Origin: Mytilisepta virgata
Lineage: Eukaryota > Mollusca > Bivalvia > Mytilida > Mytilidae
Length of the DNA stretch: 64,000 nucleotides
Direction of reading: 5' to 3'
NCBI GenBank assembly: GCA_028015205.1
Contig: CM051512.1
Coordinates: forward strand, 10,910,255-10,974,254
Positions 44,301 to 56,039 of the stretch are shown here, in pieces. Each line of letters opens with the position of its first letter. The stretch's first letter is position 1. Position numbers and translations under genes: made by a program. The notes beneath the pieces were generated by a model. That model was given only the letters and a program-made list of their open reading frames with translations. It was not told the DNA's origin and ran no database searches.

Positions 44301-45049
44301 CAGTGATATTGTTGTCTATTTTCAAAACTACCTCTACCCTTTTTTTTGGGAAAATGCATCGTTTTTTGGGGAAATTGGGAAATTTTGAATAAGAATTAAT
44401 TGTACTAAAAGTTGCATTTGAAGACAAGACTGAGCTTTATATAATTGATAAGGCAAGTCATAACAGTTCTGTTGCAGTCTCAGAGAGAGCTATGGGTGCA
44501 GAAACTTTCTTAATTGTAGACTGATTATTGTCAACATTACTGTCATTTGTTTCATTACAAACTTCTTTTATTATGTATTCTATAGCTTGTTGGACTTCCG
44601 ATTCGATTGTAGATGATTCATCATTGACTTTAATAACTTTATTCATTTGTTTAAACACATCTCCAATCTTTTGTAGACCTTTGCTGTCTTTTTTGCGGAG
44701 TTTTTTAATGTAATATTTAGAATTGTAAGACATTTTAACCGGAAAGGAACATTTGGGGGAGGGGAAAGAAACGGATACAATGACGGTATATAATACATTG
44801 AAAACCACGTGTGTTACAAACACCGCGATGATTCGAATCAGAATCCCTGATCTCAAAAACGCTTTTATTATATCAAAATAATAACATGGATACGAAATTT
44901 ACGTATCATTACTACCGATGCCATCACTGTTTGGGAAAAATGTACAACTTATTGGGAGGAATTTTAAGCCATTTTATTTTGTAATTGGGAATTTTCTCTA
45001 GGGGAAAAAGCCGAATATCGGCGGTAATTTGAGGCTAACAATATCACTG
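44301..45049. mobile_element. 749-bp DNA transposon with an internal ORF
   Basis: The ends are CAGTGATATTGTT and AACAATATCACTG (13-bp perfect inversion), flanked by CCACA at 44296-44300 and 45050-45054. The uninterrupted sister repeat at ~44120 shows the empty site. An open minus-strand frame lies inside (44458-44856). Confidence 0.8.
44458..44736 (-). CDS. Uncharacterised ORF inside a small transposon
   Basis: From ATG ~44733 the minus frame gives ~91 residues (MSYNSKYYIKKLRKKDSKGL … EVQQAIEYIIKEVCNETNDS … TATELL); the frame is open further upstream to 44856. It is hydrophilic and helical, with no recognised domain. It fills much of a 749-bp element too small for a transposase, so it may be a captured exon or chance. 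Confidence 0.3.
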   Translation of the reverse strand, partial: KMSYNSKYYIKKLRKKDSKGLQKIGDVFKQMNKVIKVNDESSTIESEVQQAIEYIIKEVCNETNDSNVDNNQSTIKKVSAPIALSETATELL

Positions 45050-45953
45050 CCACATCTCATTGCCATGGAGATTATTTGGCTCCACCCCCTCAGTCATGGT
45101 CTATTGACTTTGAATGGTTTGCTTACTTTACATATATTATGAGTCTGGTGAAGAGGAACCTTGAGGGATCCTGTACTGGAAATCAACTATAAGTAACTAT
45201 AAGTAAACAAATAAAATTATATTTTATTGGACACAAAGCCAAGCAAAAAGATTTTTGTCTTGCCATGATGAGGTTGGGTTGAAAAGCTACACATATGCTA
45301 ATTCGTGCATATTCATTGACTGAATATTTGCATAACTTACATGTTAAAGTATTGCTATCAGTGGCGGATCCATAACTTTTTGTAAGGGGGGGGGGGGGGG
45401 GCGCTGACTGACCTAAGGGGGGCCCACTCCAGTCACGCATCAGTGATTCCCTATATAATCAACCAAATTTTTCCCACAAAATTTTTGTATTTAGGTTTGG
45501 GAACGACTTATAATAAGTCAATGGTATTTGGTATCCAGTTGTATTAGCATTCACACATCTCATTTAAATGGAGATTGTTTAACCATGTAACTCAGTCATG
45601 GTTCACTGACTTTGAATATTTGCATAACTTGTGTAAGATGTTAAGGTATTGCTATTATGATTTCAACATTTGCATAATCAAAATTACAAAAAGGCGAGAC
45701 ATATCTCTGTGATAACAGTTTATTATTTAAAAATATAATAATTGCATTGTGACGTAATAACATGCTTCTTAACCAATAACATCGCGACATGTAGTTAACA
45801 AGCTGTCTTTTATGTCTAAATGAAAATCAGCAGCACGAGACACCTGTGTAGTAATCAATTACATATTATTGAGCGAAATTGATTATTACCGCATGCATTA
45901 CTTAATATTATCAGATTAAAGTATTTTTGCACTAAAATGTAATTATAAAAACT

Positions 45954-46103
45954 GAATGCATCTTTTTGTAGCTTCATGTGCATGTCAAAGTGTGGACCGA
46001 AGGCACTGTGATTTTTTGTATGAAGCGCTTCCGCGCTTCATACAAAATGTGCTTCGGTCCACACTTTTACATGCCAATGAAGCTACAAAAAGATGCATTC
46101 AAT
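45954..46103. mobile_element. Foldback element (~70-bp arms)
   Basis: GAATGCATCTTTTTGTAGCT at the left end is matched by AGCTACAAAAAGATGCATTC at the right. The inner arms GTGTGGACCGAAG…TTTGTATGAAGCGC mirror GCGCTTCATACAAA…CTTCGGTCCACAC, meeting at ~46031. Nearly the whole 150 bp is a hairpin, typical of a MITE or foldback element. Confidence 0.85.
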
Positions 46104-46324
46104 TCTTAATTAATGAATGTTACATGGTTACATGTATATACTCTTAATACTAAGAAGCCGGGTATAATCGACATAATATGGGACTTGGTTACGTATAATC
46201 TGCACATTTGGTTTCTAGTAAAATTAACAGTCATATTTATGCTGTATTGTATTGAACAACTTGAATTATCATAGATCGCTTATGCATATCTTTATACCAC
46301 GTGGTCCTCCCCCAATGAAAATGT

Positions 46325-46915
46325 CAATGGAATCCCAGTGGAATCCCAGCGGGATTCAGTGGGATTCCACTGGTAGAATTAGAATGTCAGATATTATGGA
46401 GTTATAAATAATTCTTCATTTAGATAATAGATTGTTTTACATCTGTTGCAAGTTTGTTTTGTTTTGTTCATTTCAAAGTGCAAAATTTTCCACTGATAAT
46501 TATCAGTTTTAATATCAATTTAGGTATACCTTGCTTTACATATTTAAAAAAGACATATACTCCATGAATGACACTGGTAAAATTCATTTGGCAAAGGGAA
46601 TTTCAATGGGATTAGGATTCCAGTGAAATTTCATTGGACTTCCAGTGGAATATCATTGGGATTCCACTGGGCAATTTGGTCTGGAATCCCACTGAAATTC
46701 CAATGGAATCCCACTGAACTTCCAATGGGATTCATCAGGATTCCGCTAGTTAACTTCGATGGGATTCCATTGGAATATGATTAAGATTCCACTGGAATTC
46801 CACTGAAATACGAGTGGGATTCCAGACCAAATTGCCTGGTGGAATACAGTGGAATTTTCACTGGGATTCCACTGGAATCCCAATGGAATTCCAATGCAAA
46901 TTTTCACCAGGGTCT
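46325..46915. repeat. Degenerate 'GGATTCCACTGGAAT' minisatellite
   Basis: Short interleaved words (GGGATTCCACTGG, AATCCCAGTGG, TTCCAATGG) in both orientations at 46325-46380 and 46595-46915, themselves partly palindromic. The open frame across it is not a gene. Confidence 0.8.
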
Positions 46916-47859
46916 GTACTGTAATTTCATTTTTAAAGAACTGTTCCGACTTAAGCCGAAAAACTAGCTCCACCCGCGATATCTTCTTACTACAAGCAAA
47001 GTACACATGGTATGCTTCTAGGTATTTGCCACCGAAAGTCTTTTGATGCTTTAATATATTTTTAACAAGGATTTGCCGTGATAAATATCTGGTCTTATTT
47101 AAATCCTTTAAAGGACTGAAGTCGAAATGTGTTAATTGAGAATCCAATAAATCATTTATATCCCCTATGGCATAACGGTCCTAAGATAATTTTTAAACTA
47201 AAGCAGTGTTAGAGTAATATATAATAAATGAAGATAATCCATTAGAACTGTCAGATGACATGTATGTTTGAGAATTTTTTATCATTGTTACTCTAAAGAT
47301 TTTTAAATAACCAATCATTCGAGACATTTTTTAAATAAAATTGCCCTCCAAGACAATGGTACTTCATTCTGCTCATATCTGCCGCCGACCCCATATAGGC
47401 ATGTGGGAAGAACAATTTAAAAAGTTCTTGAAAGGGTAAGTGTTCAATTTTTTTTTTTAAAGTAGCGGCACATATCGACATACGAAGGTAGAACTCGATG
47501 GAAAATATACAAAACTTCCTATTATTTTTTGAAATCTATTTATTCCAAGTTATGATCGTATAACATGGTCAGTGTCAAATTAAAAATGTATTTCACAAGT
47601 AATCATAAGATAATTACACATATATTATAGTAAGCATTCAAAAGTCAAGAGTAAAATTGTGGTTTTTATGTAAAAAAGGCATTTTTCTAAAGTACCACGT
47701 TAAAACTATAACTGTGACAAAACTCACTGTTATTGTTTTATTGTTTTCGGAAAATATGCATAAAAATCAAATTTAAAATGCAGGTTTAGGGCACTATAAT
47801 AAAAGTACTCATCCCATGCCTTTTTAGACTTTGGGAAACTGTGTCAACTTTCTGCTTTT

Positions 47860-48800
47860 TCTTCTTCTCTGACACTGCTGGGCCAGTTGGGACGAAACTT
47901 TGTTAGAATGGTCCTTAGGTGGTCCCCTTTCAGAATTGTGTCCAATGACCCCACCCACCAACCAAGCCGGCTGACATCAGCCGACATAGTTTTAACATAG
48001 GACCCTATGGGAAAAATGTTTTAAAAATCTTCTCCTCTGAAACTAGTCGGCCAATTGGGACCAAATATTGATGGAATGGTCCTTAAGTGGCCCCCTTAAA
48101 GAATTGTGTCCGATGACCCCACTCGCCAACCAGGGCAGCCGACATCAGCCGACATAGTTTTAACATAGGACCCTATTGAAAAATATTTTTAAAATCTTCT
48201 CTGAAACTGCTTGGCCTAATGGGACCAAATTTTGGTGGAATGGTCCTTAGGAAGTCTTCTTTCAGAATTATATCTGATAACTCCACCTGCCAACCAAGGC
48301 GGCCAACATCAGCCATATGTTTTTAACATAGGACCCTATGGGGAAAATGTTTTAAAAGTCTCCTATGAAACTGCTTGGCCAATGGGGACCAAGCTTTGTT
48401 GGAATGGTCCTTAGGTGGTTCCCTTTCAAAATTGTGGCCGATGAACTCCCACCAACCAAGGTATCAGACATCAGCCGACATAGTTTTAACATAGGACCCA
48501 ATGGGAAAAATGTTTTAAAAATCTTCTCCTCTGAAACTGCTTGGCCTATGGGACCAGAATTGGATGGAATGGTTTTTACTTTGCAGGGATGGTCCTTGGG
48601 TGGTCCTCTTTCAGAATTGTCTGACTACCCCACTTGCCAACCAAGATGGCTGACCTTACTAAATATAGAAAATTCAGCAAAAAATAAATTAAAAATCTTA
48701 TCTGAAACTGCTAACTCAGTTGAGACCAAGCTATGATGAAAAGGTCCTTGAGTAATGCCCTTTCAGAATTATGTTGGCTTATTTGAGCTAGGTGAGCGAT
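47860..48800. repeat. Tandem repeat, ~165-bp period
   Basis: Units carry CTCCTCTGAAACTGCTTGGCC, GGAATGGTCCTTAGGTGG, TTCAGAATTGTGTC and TTTTAACATAGGACCCTATG, with starts near 47865, 48030, 48195, 48355, 48530 and 48695. The end GGTGAGCGATACAGGCTTTT resembles the right end of the AGCTCACCTGG family; a related fragment lies at 50960-51800. Confidence 0.85.
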
Positions 48801-48829
48801 ACAGGCTTTTGAATATTTTTTCTCCACAT

Positions 48830-49480
48830 TTTAAAGTACATGTCAGTCTGAAACCTGGCTTGGGACCTTGACCTCAATTTCATGTTTGAGTGACGTTGTC
48901 ACTTTTTCGTGATTAAGTCCATTTCTCAGAAACTGTAATACCTAGTCCAACCATATTTGGTCTACAGATAGTTCTTGGTGGGTACATGCCAGTCTGACAC
49001 ATGGCTTGGGATCTTGACCTCAATTTCATCTTTGAGTGACTTTGTCACTTTTTCATGGTTAAGTCCATTTCTCAGCAACTAGAATACCTAGACCCACTGT
49101 ATTTAGTCTCTTGATAGTTCTTGGTGGGTACATGCCAATCTGACACTTGTCTCTGGACCTTGACCTCAATTTAATGGTTGAGTGACTTTCATCCAAATTT
49201 CTTGATTAAGTCCTTTTTCAGCAACTAATATCTAGACCTATCCGTGTTTGGTCTATAGATAGTTCTTAATGGGTACATGCAAGTCTGACCCCAGTCTCTG
49301 GACTTTGACCTCAATTGCATGCTTGAGTGACCTTTGTCACATTTTCGAGATTAGGTCCATTTCTCAGCAACTTTAATACCTAGACCCACCATAATTTGTC
49401 AATAGATAGTTCTTAGGGGATACATGTCGGTATGACACCTGCCTTTTGACCATGACCTCAATTTCTTTTTATGCATTTTC
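48830..49480. repeat. Tandem repeat, ~145-bp period
   Basis: Units carry GACCTTGACCTCAATTTCAT, AAGTCCATTTCTCAGCAACT and ATAGTTCTTGGTGGGTACAT; at least four copies. Confidence 0.85.
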
Positions 49481-49779
49481 CTTTGACTTGCAAAAGTCGG
49501 GTATTAGATAATCATTATTCTGTGTCCATGTGCATACCAGGCGAGAAATGTAGTGTGTCTACTCTTGTTGTCTTATATTTCAAAAACTGAAGCATTTAGA
49601 GCAAAACTGACAGTGGTAAAAAGTTTCATCAGGTCAAGATCTACCAGCCATGAAATTTTAAGACAAATCAGTCAACCCTTTGTTGGTTTTTAACCGGATT
49701 TTCATAGGAAAATATCAATTATTAAATTGGTGATGTACGGCGGGCGGCCGGGCGGACGGGAGGACGGGCGGCTGCCAAA

Positions 49780-50130
49780 CAGTGTCCGTGCAATAACATA
49801 TGAACTGTTCAACCAAAGCTTTTCAAATTTTAATATGTTGTTACTGATGACAAAATGGAGGTCAAGTTCGATATTGACGATTTTTACTTTCACCGTTCAA
49901 GAGTTATGGTTCTTGAAAGATTGAAAAATGGCTTTTCCAGTGGTGTCCGTGTGATAACTTATGAACTGTTCAACCAAAGCTTTTCAAATTTTAATATGTT
50001 GTTACTGATGACAAAATGGAGGTCAAGTTCGATATTGACGATTTCCACTTTCACCGTTCCGATATTGACGATTTTCACTTTCACCGTTCAGGAGTTATGG
50101 TTCTAAAAAATTGAAAAAAGGCAGTTCAAG
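49780..50130. repeat. Two-copy ~150-bp direct duplication
   Basis: GTGTCCGTG(C/T)(A/G)ATAAC … GAACTGTTCAACCAAAGC … TGACAAAATGGAGGTCAAGT occurs at ~49780 and ~49943; a short internal piece is also doubled at 50030-50090. The matching protein frames are repeat-derived. Confidence 0.85.
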
Positions 50131-51859
50131 TCTCAAAAATTCCAATATTTGTCACTTACTATAAATAGGAGGTCAAGATTGATTTTTGCCTTTCCATTTC
50201 TGAACCCTACAAAACCCTACAAAAATTCAGTTATATTTCTTTACTTCATCCTGTTTGGGAATCCAGATTTGCAAACATCATTTCCATGCAGGAAAATCCG
50301 GTTTGCTGTCATTCGACAGCCTCTTGTTTTGCCCTTGAATTGTACTTTTTAAGGAAATTTTGCAGTGTTAGGTTATTCACTTGAAAATTATTAGATAAAG
50401 ACAAACTGTTAACAGCAAACAAGTCAACATGACCAAAACTGTCAATTGACCCCTTAAAGGAGATTTTGCCCTTGAAAGATTAGTAATTATCAGTAAAAAT
50501 AATGGTCTGACATTGTCATAGATGTTAAGACCATATAACTTGAAATAAATTATATGGTAGCTGTACAAGTAAAATGGAGGGTCAAGAGTCAAGGTCATTC
50601 AAAAAGTCCCTGGCACAATTTAGATTCAGAACCCTATAATTTACCTGTACAAGTCAAAAAGAAAGGTCAAGAGTCAATGCCATTGAAACTATCCATAGCA
50701 ACAGGTGAAAAAGCTCAAGCAACCATATATATTTGGGTTCAGGATTCTATAATTTAGCTGTACAAGTCAATATTAAGCTCTTGGGAGCTTGTTAAATTAC
50801 AAATCTTTCCCAAGTGGAACGCAGCAGAGCGAGGGTAGACAACGAACTATAAAAATGAGTTGAAGATTTTCCAGTTCTCCACTTTTGAAATAGTATAAGG
50901 TAATACCAAATTTATCTTTAGTTTTTTGGATTTTGGCACTCCAATTTTTGGACAATGTGAATTTTAGACTTCGCAGCAATGGTACTTAGGAGGTTCCCTT
51001 TTAGAAATGCGTCCAATGACCTGGACTGTAAACCAAGATGGCCGGCACAGCCGATCTTTGTTTAACGTAGCTAGGTCACTATGGGAAAATTCATTGAAAA
51101 ATCTTTTTGTATGTAACCAATTGACCTACTGGAACTAATACTAGTATCTTTGGATTGTTATTTTGAAACTCCTGGGATGATGCCTCTGCTGGTGGACCCT
51201 AGGTCCCCGAGGGTATTCGCCAACCCAGTCGTCAGACTTGTCTGACATGATTATTCATTTTGATTTGTTACAGAAATTACCAGTATTTAGCAAAATTCAA
51301 AAATAATAGAAATACTAAGGGTTCATTCCTTGTATTGCACATGGTAGATCTCCTTAGCTGAAATTTGACTTCCTATTTCGGTATTTTTGGTTGAGTACTT
51401 CTTGTTTAATATAAGTTTGGTTTTTGGTCTTCCAAATGTTTCGGTTTTAATGCTGCTGATGAGAGGTAACTCCTTGAAATGCGTCGAATACAGCATAGTA
51501 TAAATTTACTGTATCTAATATTAGTATCTTTGGATTGTTATTTTTAACATAGAACCCAATGGAAAAATTCATATTAAAATATTCTTATATGAAACCACTT
51601 GACCAGTCTGAACATGACTTGTCAGTAATGGTCCTTAGATTGTTTTCTTTCAGAATTATGTCTGATGACCATGACCGTCAAGTCAAGATGGCCAACACAG
51701 TCATACTTAGTTTAACATAGGACCCTATGGGAAAACCAGCCAAATTGATTGCTATACTTAACTTTTAGTCCTGCTGAAGGTGGACAAGTCAAATCCAGGA
51801 GAGCGATACAGGCTCTTGAGAGCCTCTAGTTAAATTTGCTCCAAGGTTTTGGATTATTG

Positions 51860-52460
51860 TACAACCCCCCCCCCCCCCTGCAAACATAGTTTGGGGGGTA
51901 TATAGCAATCAGCCTGTTCGTCTGTCTAGAATTTTTGTACCCACAGTCTCTCAAACATCATAGCCTTATCAGAGGTTAATCAAATTTTGCATACTGTAAG
52001 ATCCTAGTACGTAGACGTGCGCATGCGAAGTATGTCCTGGTCCAATACTATTTCCCATAATTTTATAGCCTTTTGGACTTAGAAATTCTGTCTATCCCAC
52101 AATTTTTTTTTGTAATATACCAAAATTGTCTCTTTTTAAGAATTATTCTGTTCAGTTATACCCAGTTGAACAGCATTATAATGTACATGTACTTGTGCCC
52201 ATTTAATTATACCCCCGGCAAACATAATTTTGGATATATAGGAATCAGCATGTCCGTCTGTCCATCTGTCTGTCTGCCTGCGTGCCCATATTTTTTTTGT
52301 ACCCGCAGTTTCTCAAACATGCCTTATCAGAGGTTAATGAAACTTTAGTGTTAGATCCTAGTACGTAGATGTGCACATGCAAAGTATGTCCTGGTCCAAT
52401 ACTTTTTCCCATAATTTTATACCCTTTTGGATTTAGAAATTCTGTCTATCCCGCATTTTT
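51860..52460. repeat. Diverged duplicated repeat (ATACCCCC…GGCAAACATA)
   Basis: C-tract, GCAAACATA, TATAGSAATCAGC and GTCCTGGTCCAATACT occur at 51870-52070 and 52205-52455, with a third piece at 53620-53770 beyond an inserted AGCTCACCTGG element. Confidence 0.75.
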
Positions 52461-53615
52461 AGCTCACCTGGCCCAAAGGGCCATGTGAAATTATGCCATC
52501 ACTTGGCGTCCGTCGTCATCGGCGTCGTTATAAACTATTTCAAGAATCTTCTCCTCTGAAACTACTGGGCAAAATACCTTTAAACTTTTACAGGATGTTC
52601 CCTATGGTATTTTGTTTATAAATTTTTTCTGAAGTTTTGATCTGTCAACAAACATGGCCGCTGTTTCTAAAATTAGAACATAGGGGTCAAATGCAGTTTT
52701 TGGCTTATATCTCAAAAACCAAAGCATTTAGAGCAAAACTCACGAGGTAAAAATGTTCAACAAGTCAAGATCTACCAGCCATGAAATTTTCAGATGAATC
52801 AGACAGCTTTTTGTTGGGTTATTGCCCCTGAATTTTTAATTTTAAGGAAATTTTGCAGTTTTAGGTTGTTATTTTGAATATAATAATAGATAAAGACAAA
52901 CTGTAAACAACAAAAATGTTCAGCAAAGTAAGATCTACAAATAAGTCAACATGACCAAAATCATCAATTGACCCCTTATAGGAGTTTTTGCCCTTGAAAG
53001 ATTATTTACATGTAAACAGAAAATAATGGTCTGACATTCACAGATGTGTAGGGGGTTACTTGAAATAAATTAAATGGTAACAGTACAAGTAAAATGGAAA
53101 GTCAAGGGTCAAGGTCATTGAAAAATTCCATAGCAACCATATTTATTTGGATTCAGGACCCTACAATTTACCTGTTCAAGTTAAAATGGAAGGTCAAGAG
53201 TCAATGCCATTGAAAAAGTCCATAGCAACCATATAAATTTAGGTTAAGGACTTTATAATTTACCTATACAAGTTAAGAAGAAAGATCAAGAGTCAATGCC
53301 ATTGAAAAAGTCCATAGCGACAGATGAAAAAGTCCCTAGCAACCATATATATTTCGGTTCAGGACTGTACAATTTACCTGTTCAAGTCAAAATTGAAGGT
53401 CAAGAGTTAATGCCATTGAAAAAGTCCATAGCAACTGATGAAAAAGTTCCTAGCAACCATATCTATTAGGTTCAGGATTCTATATTTTAGCTGTACATGT
53501 CAATACTAAGGAGAAAATTGTGACGGTATACATTAAATAGCAAAATAATCATTGATGCAAGATCTACTGGTACACAAAAGATAGGTGAGCAATTCAGGCT
53601 CTTGGGAGCCTCTTG
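52461..53615. mobile_element. 'AGCTCACCTGG' repeat element, copy 2
   Basis: It begins AGCTCACCTGGCCCAAAGGG and ends ATAGGTGAGCAATTCAGGCT then CTTGGGAGCCTC. It separates two parts of a copy of the C-tract repeat (51860-52460 and 53620), showing insertion. The interior repeats AAAAAGTCCATAGCAACC and GGTCAAGAGTCAATGCCATT several times. Confidence 0.7.
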
Positions 53616-54482
53616 TTTTTTGTACCCACAGTTTCTCAAACATGCCTTATCAGAGGTTAATAATACTGTAAGATCCTAGTACGTAGATGTGCGCATGAGA
53701 AGTATGTCCTGGTCCAATACTTTTTCCCATATTTATACTCTTTTGGACTTAGAAATTCTGTTCTAGTCCATTACTTTAGTCTTTTATTAGATATGCACAT
53801 AATAAGAATTTTATTGATCAATTACCTCCTCATAGCTTTGTTAAATAGGGCCTCAAAATTTTATAACACAGATTTGATATCAGTTGTTTTTTGGTAAATT
53901 AACAGCAGCATGGGGTATAGTTAGTGACAGTTCTAGTTGTTTTTGTTTTTCAAAATTTTAGACCCTGAGCACAACTGATGAGTCGTAACTCGTCAAAATC
54001 TGCACATCTTGTGCATCAAGTTTTATATCAAATAATCCTGCCATGATTTTAAGGGTAAAGTTGTGTGAGAAATTATGACTATGTTCTAGACAGCAACTTA
54101 GTTAAAACTCCACCCTTTACTGCTACACTATAATACTGTTGGAATGTTTGGGAGTAGCCCCCACCCCCTTTCCCAAGGTGTTGATATTTTATATTTGTCC
54201 AATAATACCAAATTTTAACTTACAATGATAAATAAAGTCCAGATGAGCAAGACAGGCTCCTGGGAGCCTGTATTTATTATGATTAAATGATAAATTCATT
54301 TCAGCAATTGAGGCCCTAAGGAGTCTCTACTTAATGTAATTAGATAATGCATTAAAACTAAGGTTGTAATATAGTCAGATATTTTGGTGTAGGGATTATT
54401 TAGCTTTAATTTTGGTACATTTGCAACATGCCAAAATATCCCATTTTGAGTTGAAATTAAAGATAATTTTTTTTGTTTTCAG

Positions 54483-54741
54483 GAAGAAACCACGAGTCTA
54501 TGTTGACAATGAGAAGAACAGAATGCTGAACAGGGTTGGTAAGCCCTATGGTTATGTTGCTCCAAGACCTATGTCTGAACCTGTGCGGTGGTCCAGACGA
54601 GTCCGAGGTCTGGAACCCGTTCCTGACATTCCCGCACCCCCTCCTTCTCCAGAAGTGGCTAGAGAGGCTCCTGAAGTCTCAATAGAAACCTTTACATCCA
54701 CGTTATTTGAAAGGCCACTCTGCATTTATCCAGGCTTGTGA
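54483..54741 (+). CDS. Host gene final coding exon, unknown protein
   Basis: A clear acceptor (TTTTTTGTTTTCAG) precedes a frame joined in phase to the exon at 32806. It reads KKPRVYVDNEKNRMLNRVGK, PYGYVAPRPMSEPVRWSRRV and then a Pro/Glu-rich tail (PVPDIPAPPPSPEVAREAPE). I do not recognise the family. The combined product would be ~90 aa, basic at the front and acidic-proline-rich behind. The last nine codons (from GAAAGGCCACTC to TGA 54739) lie inside a 55-bp repeat, so the C-terminus is exonised repeat or the true exon ends earlier. A decayed gene or an alternative exon is possible. Confidence 0.5.
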
Positions 54742-54870
54742 CTGGCTATCATAAGATAGGCTGCATTAATCCTCCTCAGTTTTTTAAGGCCACTCTGCAT
54801 TTGTCCAGTCTTGTGACTGGCTATATATATATGTATAAACATATATATGCTGCATTACCCTCCTTCCCTT
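54713..54870 (+). repeat. Two copies of the 55-bp repeat shared with the Polinton
   Basis: GGCCACTCTGCATTTATCCA…GGCTGCATTA at 54713-54768 and a diverged copy at 54788-54857 (with an ATATAT expansion), followed by a C-rich and T-rich tail to ~54900. The first is near-identical to the reverse complement of 26140-26194. Confidence 0.85.
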
Positions 54871-54899
54871 TTTTGTTATATTTTTTTATGTTTTTCTTT

Positions 54900-55990
54900 G
54901 TAATATGTTCCAATTCCTTCGTCATACAGAGTCATTGCTGTCTTCAACTGGTGGTGGGTCGTAGTCGTTCAATATACGGTTAGCAGATATTTTCGTTTTT
55001 CTATGGCATATTCCCATGATTCTTTTGATTCGTAAAAAATATTTGCGTCATTTGGGAAATTTGAAGTTCTTTATTAAACCTTTTTTTTATTTCGAATACC
55101 CTTTATTTAGTTATTGCTTATACTTTACTGTTATTATTTTTTTTTCATAGTTAAATAACAATATTTAAAATTATTAAATTCAAATTCTTTATTTGCAAAA
55201 TTACACCCATGTGAGTCAAGCAAATACATGGACAAGAGAACAAACAAACAAACAAACATATAAAATTACAAATTGAGAATATATGATATAAAATACACGA
55301 TAAATCACCTTTTATTATTAATACTGTTATTACTTTGACCAACAAGGACCTCATTTTTGTAATTCTGTAGATTGCTTTATAAAGTCTATTTCTGTCAAAA
55401 CTTAAGAGTTAGAATTTAACAAAAAAATTATTTGATCTAATGGTTCTTTTTCAAGAAAGTCAGGCTTATTTAATACTATTTTGTCAAATAAATTGTTTCT
55501 CAGAGAATGATTAGTTGTACATTTTAAGAAAAAGTGGAATTCATCTCCTATTTCATTTAAATCACTTTTTTAAATATTCTTTCTGCTCTTATTATATTTT
55601 TTATTATAATATTGTATAATTCAAAAGCTGTCATTTGTCAAAATAGATGACATGGTCAACCTGTAAAAAGCTTGTAAAATAGGTGTAAATAAAATTAAAA
55701 ATGTTGAAAGACTAAGAGTTTCTAAAAATAATTTAGTTGAAACTGGAAATAAGATAACTAACAGTTAGTTTATTAATCCCACGTTGAAAGACCCCCTTAT
55801 TCCAAAAATAGAATTTAGAAGAACAAATTTATAAAGCGATATTTTGATTGGCTGTTGGATTATTCTAAGGACCAATCAGAATCGATCTTTCACTCTTACT
55901 TCGGAAGTAATTTCTACATGTTGTTTTGTTAATATTGAATTGTTAAAGTTTATCATTTTCAATTCAATATCAACATAATGAAAAGGATAT
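54900..55990. other. AT-rich DNA, no gene seen
   Basis: Contains (CAAA)n-type repeats at ~55240. The frame at 55151-55354 is repeat and chance. ~55860-55910 has ETS-like CTTCGGAAGT. Confidence 0.45.
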
Positions 55991-55997
55991 AGGGAAA

Positions 55998-56027
55998 ATG
56001 TCAGAGATTCAAAACCGTAAAGCACAG
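55998..56027 (+). CDS. Possible first coding exon
   Basis: ATG TCA GAG … CAG encodes MSEIQNRKAQ and is followed by a donor GTTAGT at 56028. The A-rich context GGGAAAATG is acceptable for a start. No partner exon is found downstream in the window, so support is weak. Confidence 0.2.
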
Positions 56028-56039
56028 GTTAGTTCGTTG

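Larger units (their letters stand above)
43985..45700. repeat. 'GTCTCGCC' repeat region
   Basis: GTCTCGCCTTGACGAAGTCAA then AAGGCGAGACATAG marks the start near 43981 and AAAAAGGCGAGACATATCTC the end near 45700. Internal units repeat TGGTATGCAGATGTATTA and CATTGCCATGGAGATTATTT at 44105, 44270, 45060 and 45530. It holds the nested element 44301-45049 and a G run at ~45387. Confidence 0.7.
32868..54482 (+). other. ~21.6-kb intron filled with repeats
   Basis: Bounded by donor GTAAGT at 32862 and acceptor TTTTGTTTTCAG ending at 54482. It contains the tandem repeats and small transposons listed separately. Parts without recognised repeats, such as 33000-34800, 37260-38750 and 46920-47860, show only AT-rich DNA and no coding frame. 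Confidence 0.45.

Noticed and set aside
46746..47147. 133-codon minus ORF
   Set aside because: Much of it is the degenerate GGATTCCACTGG minisatellite (IPLGFQWNPS repeats).
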